A stretch of 7,436 nt of DNA from Burkholderiales bacterium (GTDB lineage Bacteria; Pseudomonadota; Gammaproteobacteria; Burkholderiales; Burkholderiaceae), in NCBI GenBank assembly GCA_947372535.1, contig CANBUA010000242.1, forward strand, positions 1-7,436, written 5' to 3'. The first letter of the stretch is position 1. Each line of letters begins with the position of its first letter. The notes beneath the pieces were generated by a model. It ran no database searches, was not told the DNA's origin, and worked only from the letters and a program-made list of their open reading frames with translations. The translations under genes were made by a program, and so were the position numbers. Below, piece by piece: positions 5,505 to 7,436 of the stretch.

Positions 5505-7436
5505 TCAAGCGGCTTTGTTGGCCGCCAGGAAGTCCTGCGCAAACCGTTGCAACACGCCACCTGCGTCGTACACCGACACTTCTTCGCCCGTGTCCAGTCG
5601 GCAGGTCATGGGCACCTTGACGACTTCACCGCTCTTGCGCGTGATGACCAAAGTCAGGTCAGCGCGAGGCTTCAAGTCACCTTCGACGTCATAGGTTTCG
5701 GTGCCGTCGATGTTCAGGGTCAGGCGGGTGGTGCCTGGTTTGAACTCGAGGGGCATCACGCCCATGCCGATCAGGTTGGTGCGGTGGATGCGCTCGAAGC
5801 CTTCGGCCGCAATCGCTTCAACACCCGCCAGGCGCACGCCCTTGGCGGCCCAGTCACGCGAAGAGCCCTGACCGTAGTCAGCGCCAGCCACGATGATCAA
5901 AGGCTGCTTGCGGTCGTAGTAGGTTTCCATGGCTTCCCACATGCGAACCACCTTGCCTTCGGGCTCGATGCGGGCCAGCGAGCCGGCCTTCACCTTGCCG
6001 TCGGCGTCGCGCACCATCTCGTTCTTCAACGTGGGGTTCGCGAAGGTGGCGCGCATGGCGGTCAGGTGGTCACCACGGTGGGTGGCGTAGGAGTTGAAGT
6101 CCTCCTCGGGCAGGCCCATCTTGTGCAGGTACTCACCGGCGGCCGAGTTCATCATGATCGCGTTGGAAGGCGACAGGTGATCGGTCGTGATGTTGTCTGG
6201 CAGCACGGCCAGCGGGCGCATGCCCTTGAGCGTGCGCGGGTTGGCGGCCAGCGCGCCCACACCTTCCGTGTCCCAGTAAGGCGGGCGGCGGATGTAGGTG
6301 GACTGGGGGCGCCAGTCGTACTGCGGGCTCACCTTGACGCCATCGTCGGCCTTGATGGCGAACATGGGTTCGTACACGGCGCGGTATTGCTCGGGCTTGA
6401 CGGCCACCTTGACCACGGCGTCGATCTCTTCGTCCGAAGGCCAGATGTCCTTGAGGCGGATTTCCTTGCCGTCGACCACGGCCAGCACATCGTTTTCGAT
6501 GTCGAAGCGGATGGTGCCTGCGATGGCGTAGGCCACCACCAGCGGGGGCGAAGCCAGGAAGGCCTGCTTGGCATAGGGGTGGATGCGGCCGTCGAAGTTG
6601 CGGTTGCCCGAGAGCACCGCCGTGGCGTACAGGTCGCGATCGACGATCTCTTTCTGGATGACCGGGTCGAGCGCACCCGACATGCCATTGCAGGTCGTGC
6701 AGGCAAAGGCCACGATGCCAAAGCCCAGCTTCTCCAGGTCGCCCAACAAACCAGCTTCGTTCAGATACAGCTCAACGGCCTTCGAGCCAGGGGCCAGCGA
6801 CGACTTTACCCAAGGCTTGCGTGTGAGACCCAGCTTGTTGGCATTGCGGGCCAGCAAAGCAGCGGCGATCACATTGCGTGGGTTCGACGTATTGGTGCAA
6901 GACGTGATGGCCGCGATGATGACCGCGCCGTCTGGCATGGTGCCTTCAGATGCCGATGGCATCGACCATGCGCTCGAAATGCCCTTGGCAGCCAGGTCAG
7001 ACGTGGCCACACGAGCGTGTGGGTTCGATGGGCCAGCCATGTTGCGCACCACGCTCGACAAGTCGAACGTGAGGTCGCGCTCATACACGGCGTTGACCAG
7101 GCTGTCAGACCACAGGCCAGCGACCTTCGCATAGGTCTCCACCAGCTTGACTTGGGCGGCTTCGCGTCCGGTCAAGGTCAGGTACGCCAGGGTCTGGTCG
7201 TCGATGCTGAACATTGCGGCCGTGGCGCCATATTCAGGGGCCATGTTCGAGATGGTGGCGCGGTCGCCAATCGTCAGCTTCGAAGCACCTTCGCCGTAGA
7301 ACTCGAGGTAAGCGCCGACCACTTTGGATTTGCGCAGGAACTCGGTCAGGGCCAGCACCACGTCGGTGGCGGTGATGCCGTTTTGGCGTTGGCCCGTGAG
7401 CTTGACGCCCACGATCTCAGGCAGGCGCATCCACGA
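5505..7436 (-). CDS. acnD: Fe-S-dependent 2-methylcitrate dehydratase AcnD, C-terminal 643 residues (runs off window end)
   Basis: AcnD dehydrates 2-methylcitrate to 2-methylaconitate in propionate catabolism and works with PrpF in place of PrpD; it is an aconitase-A-type cytoplasmic enzyme (AcnM in Cupriavidus). The frame stays open to base 7436, so the ATG at 7430 is internal and about a quarter of the roughly 860-870-residue family length is missing. Numbered from that internal Met: IGDRATISNMAPEYGATAAM (54-73); Fe-S cluster ligands Cys178 (SCTNTSNPRN), Cys244 and Cys247 (ACTTCNGMSGALDP); GNRNFDGRIHPYAK (275-288); then the swivel domain with DNITTDHLSPSNAI (412-425), EEDFNSYATHRGDHLTAMRA (442-461), GADYGQGSSRDWAAKG (516-531) and NLIGMGVMPLEF (552-563). 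The SYATHRGDHLTAMRATFANP region and the nearby prpF favour AcnD over housekeeping AcnA. It converges with the chemoreceptor gene 78 bases away. prpB/prpC are expected upstream but lie outside the window. Confidence 0.95.
   Translation of the reverse strand, partial: SWMRLPEIVGVKLTGQRQNGITATDVVLALTEFLRKSKVVGAYLEFYGEGASKLTIGDRATISNMAPEYGATAAMFSIDDQTLAYLTLTGREAAQVKLVETYAKVAGLWSDSLVNAVYERDLTFDLSSVVRNMAGPSNPHARVATSDLAAKGISSAWSMPSASEGTMPDGAVIIAAITSCTNTSNPRNVIAAALLARNANKLGLTRKPWVKSSLAPGSKAVELYLNEAGLLGDLEKLGFGIVAFACTTCNGMSGALDPVIQKEIVDRDLYATAVLSGNRNFDGRIHPYAKQAFLASPPLVVAYAIAGTIRFDIENDVLAVVDGKEIRLKDIWPSDEEIDAVVKVAVKPEQYRAVYEPMFAIKADDGVKVSPQYDWRPQSTYIRRPPYWDTEGVGALAANPRTLKGMRPLAVLPDNITTDHLSPSNAIMMNSAAGEYLHKMGLPEEDFNSYATHRGDHLTAMRATFANPTLKNEMVRDADGKVKAGSLARIEPEGKVVRMWEAMETYYDRKQPLIIVAGADYGQGSSRDWAAKGVRLAGVEAIAAEGFERIHRTNLIGMGVMPLEFKPGTTRLTLNIDGTETYDVEGDLKPRADLTLVITRKSGEVVKVPMTCRLDTGEEVSVYDAGGVLQRFAQDFLAANKAA

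Noticed and set aside
7428..7430. Treating the ATG at 7430 as the acnD start
   Set aside because: The frame remains open upstream to the window edge (Ser-Trp precede it), and the protein would lack the first quarter of the aconitase fold.
1..7436. A CRISPR array, defence system, prophage or insertion sequence
   Set aside because: No spaced direct repeats, no transposase, integrase, nuclease or phage genes, and no terminal repeats or target duplications were seen.

Overview
The window looks like a chromosomal segment of a high-GC betaproteobacterium, most likely Burkholderiales and plausibly Comamonadaceae. This is inferred from protein similarity recalled from memory, codon bias and gene content; no search was run. 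Five protein genes are supported. On the minus strand, in transcription order, they are the C-terminal three quarters of acnD (7436 to 5505), prpF (3411 to 2212), a small exported protein of unknown function (2054 to 1512) and the N-terminal half of acnB (1334 to 1). One plus-strand gene, a methyl-accepting chemotaxis protein (3759 to 5426), sits between acnD and prpF.

The metabolic theme is the 2-methylcitrate cycle, which oxidises propionyl-CoA to pyruvate. AcnD is the Fe-S 2-methylcitrate dehydratase that releases 2-methylaconitate. PrpF isomerises that product to the cis form usable by ordinary aconitase. AcnB can hydrate 2-methyl-cis-aconitate to 2-methylisocitrate and also serves the TCA cycle. 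The window therefore encodes the dehydration, isomerisation and rehydration steps in sequence. prpB and prpC, if linked, would lie upstream of acnD beyond base 7436.

Layout: acnB start half (1-1334); a 177-base gap with a strong inverted repeat that looks like an operator or leader hairpin (1335-1511); the unknown exported protein (1512-2054); a gap with a rho-independent terminator for prpF (2055-2211); prpF (2212-3411); a 347-base divergent intergenic region with a 15-base palindrome and a possible tiny membrane ORF (3412-3758); the chemoreceptor (3759-5426); a 78-base convergent gap packed with a terminator, a second hairpin and a palindrome (5427-5504); acnD (5505-7436, running off the end).

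The terminators and the opposed chemoreceptor mean that acnD, prpF and acnB are probably not one transcript, although they serve one pathway. No CRISPR array, tRNA, rRNA, insertion sequence or phage gene was seen, and nothing here amounts to a clearly new multi-gene system. The least explained items are the exported 180-residue protein, the two palindromic candidate operators and the placement of the chemoreceptor.
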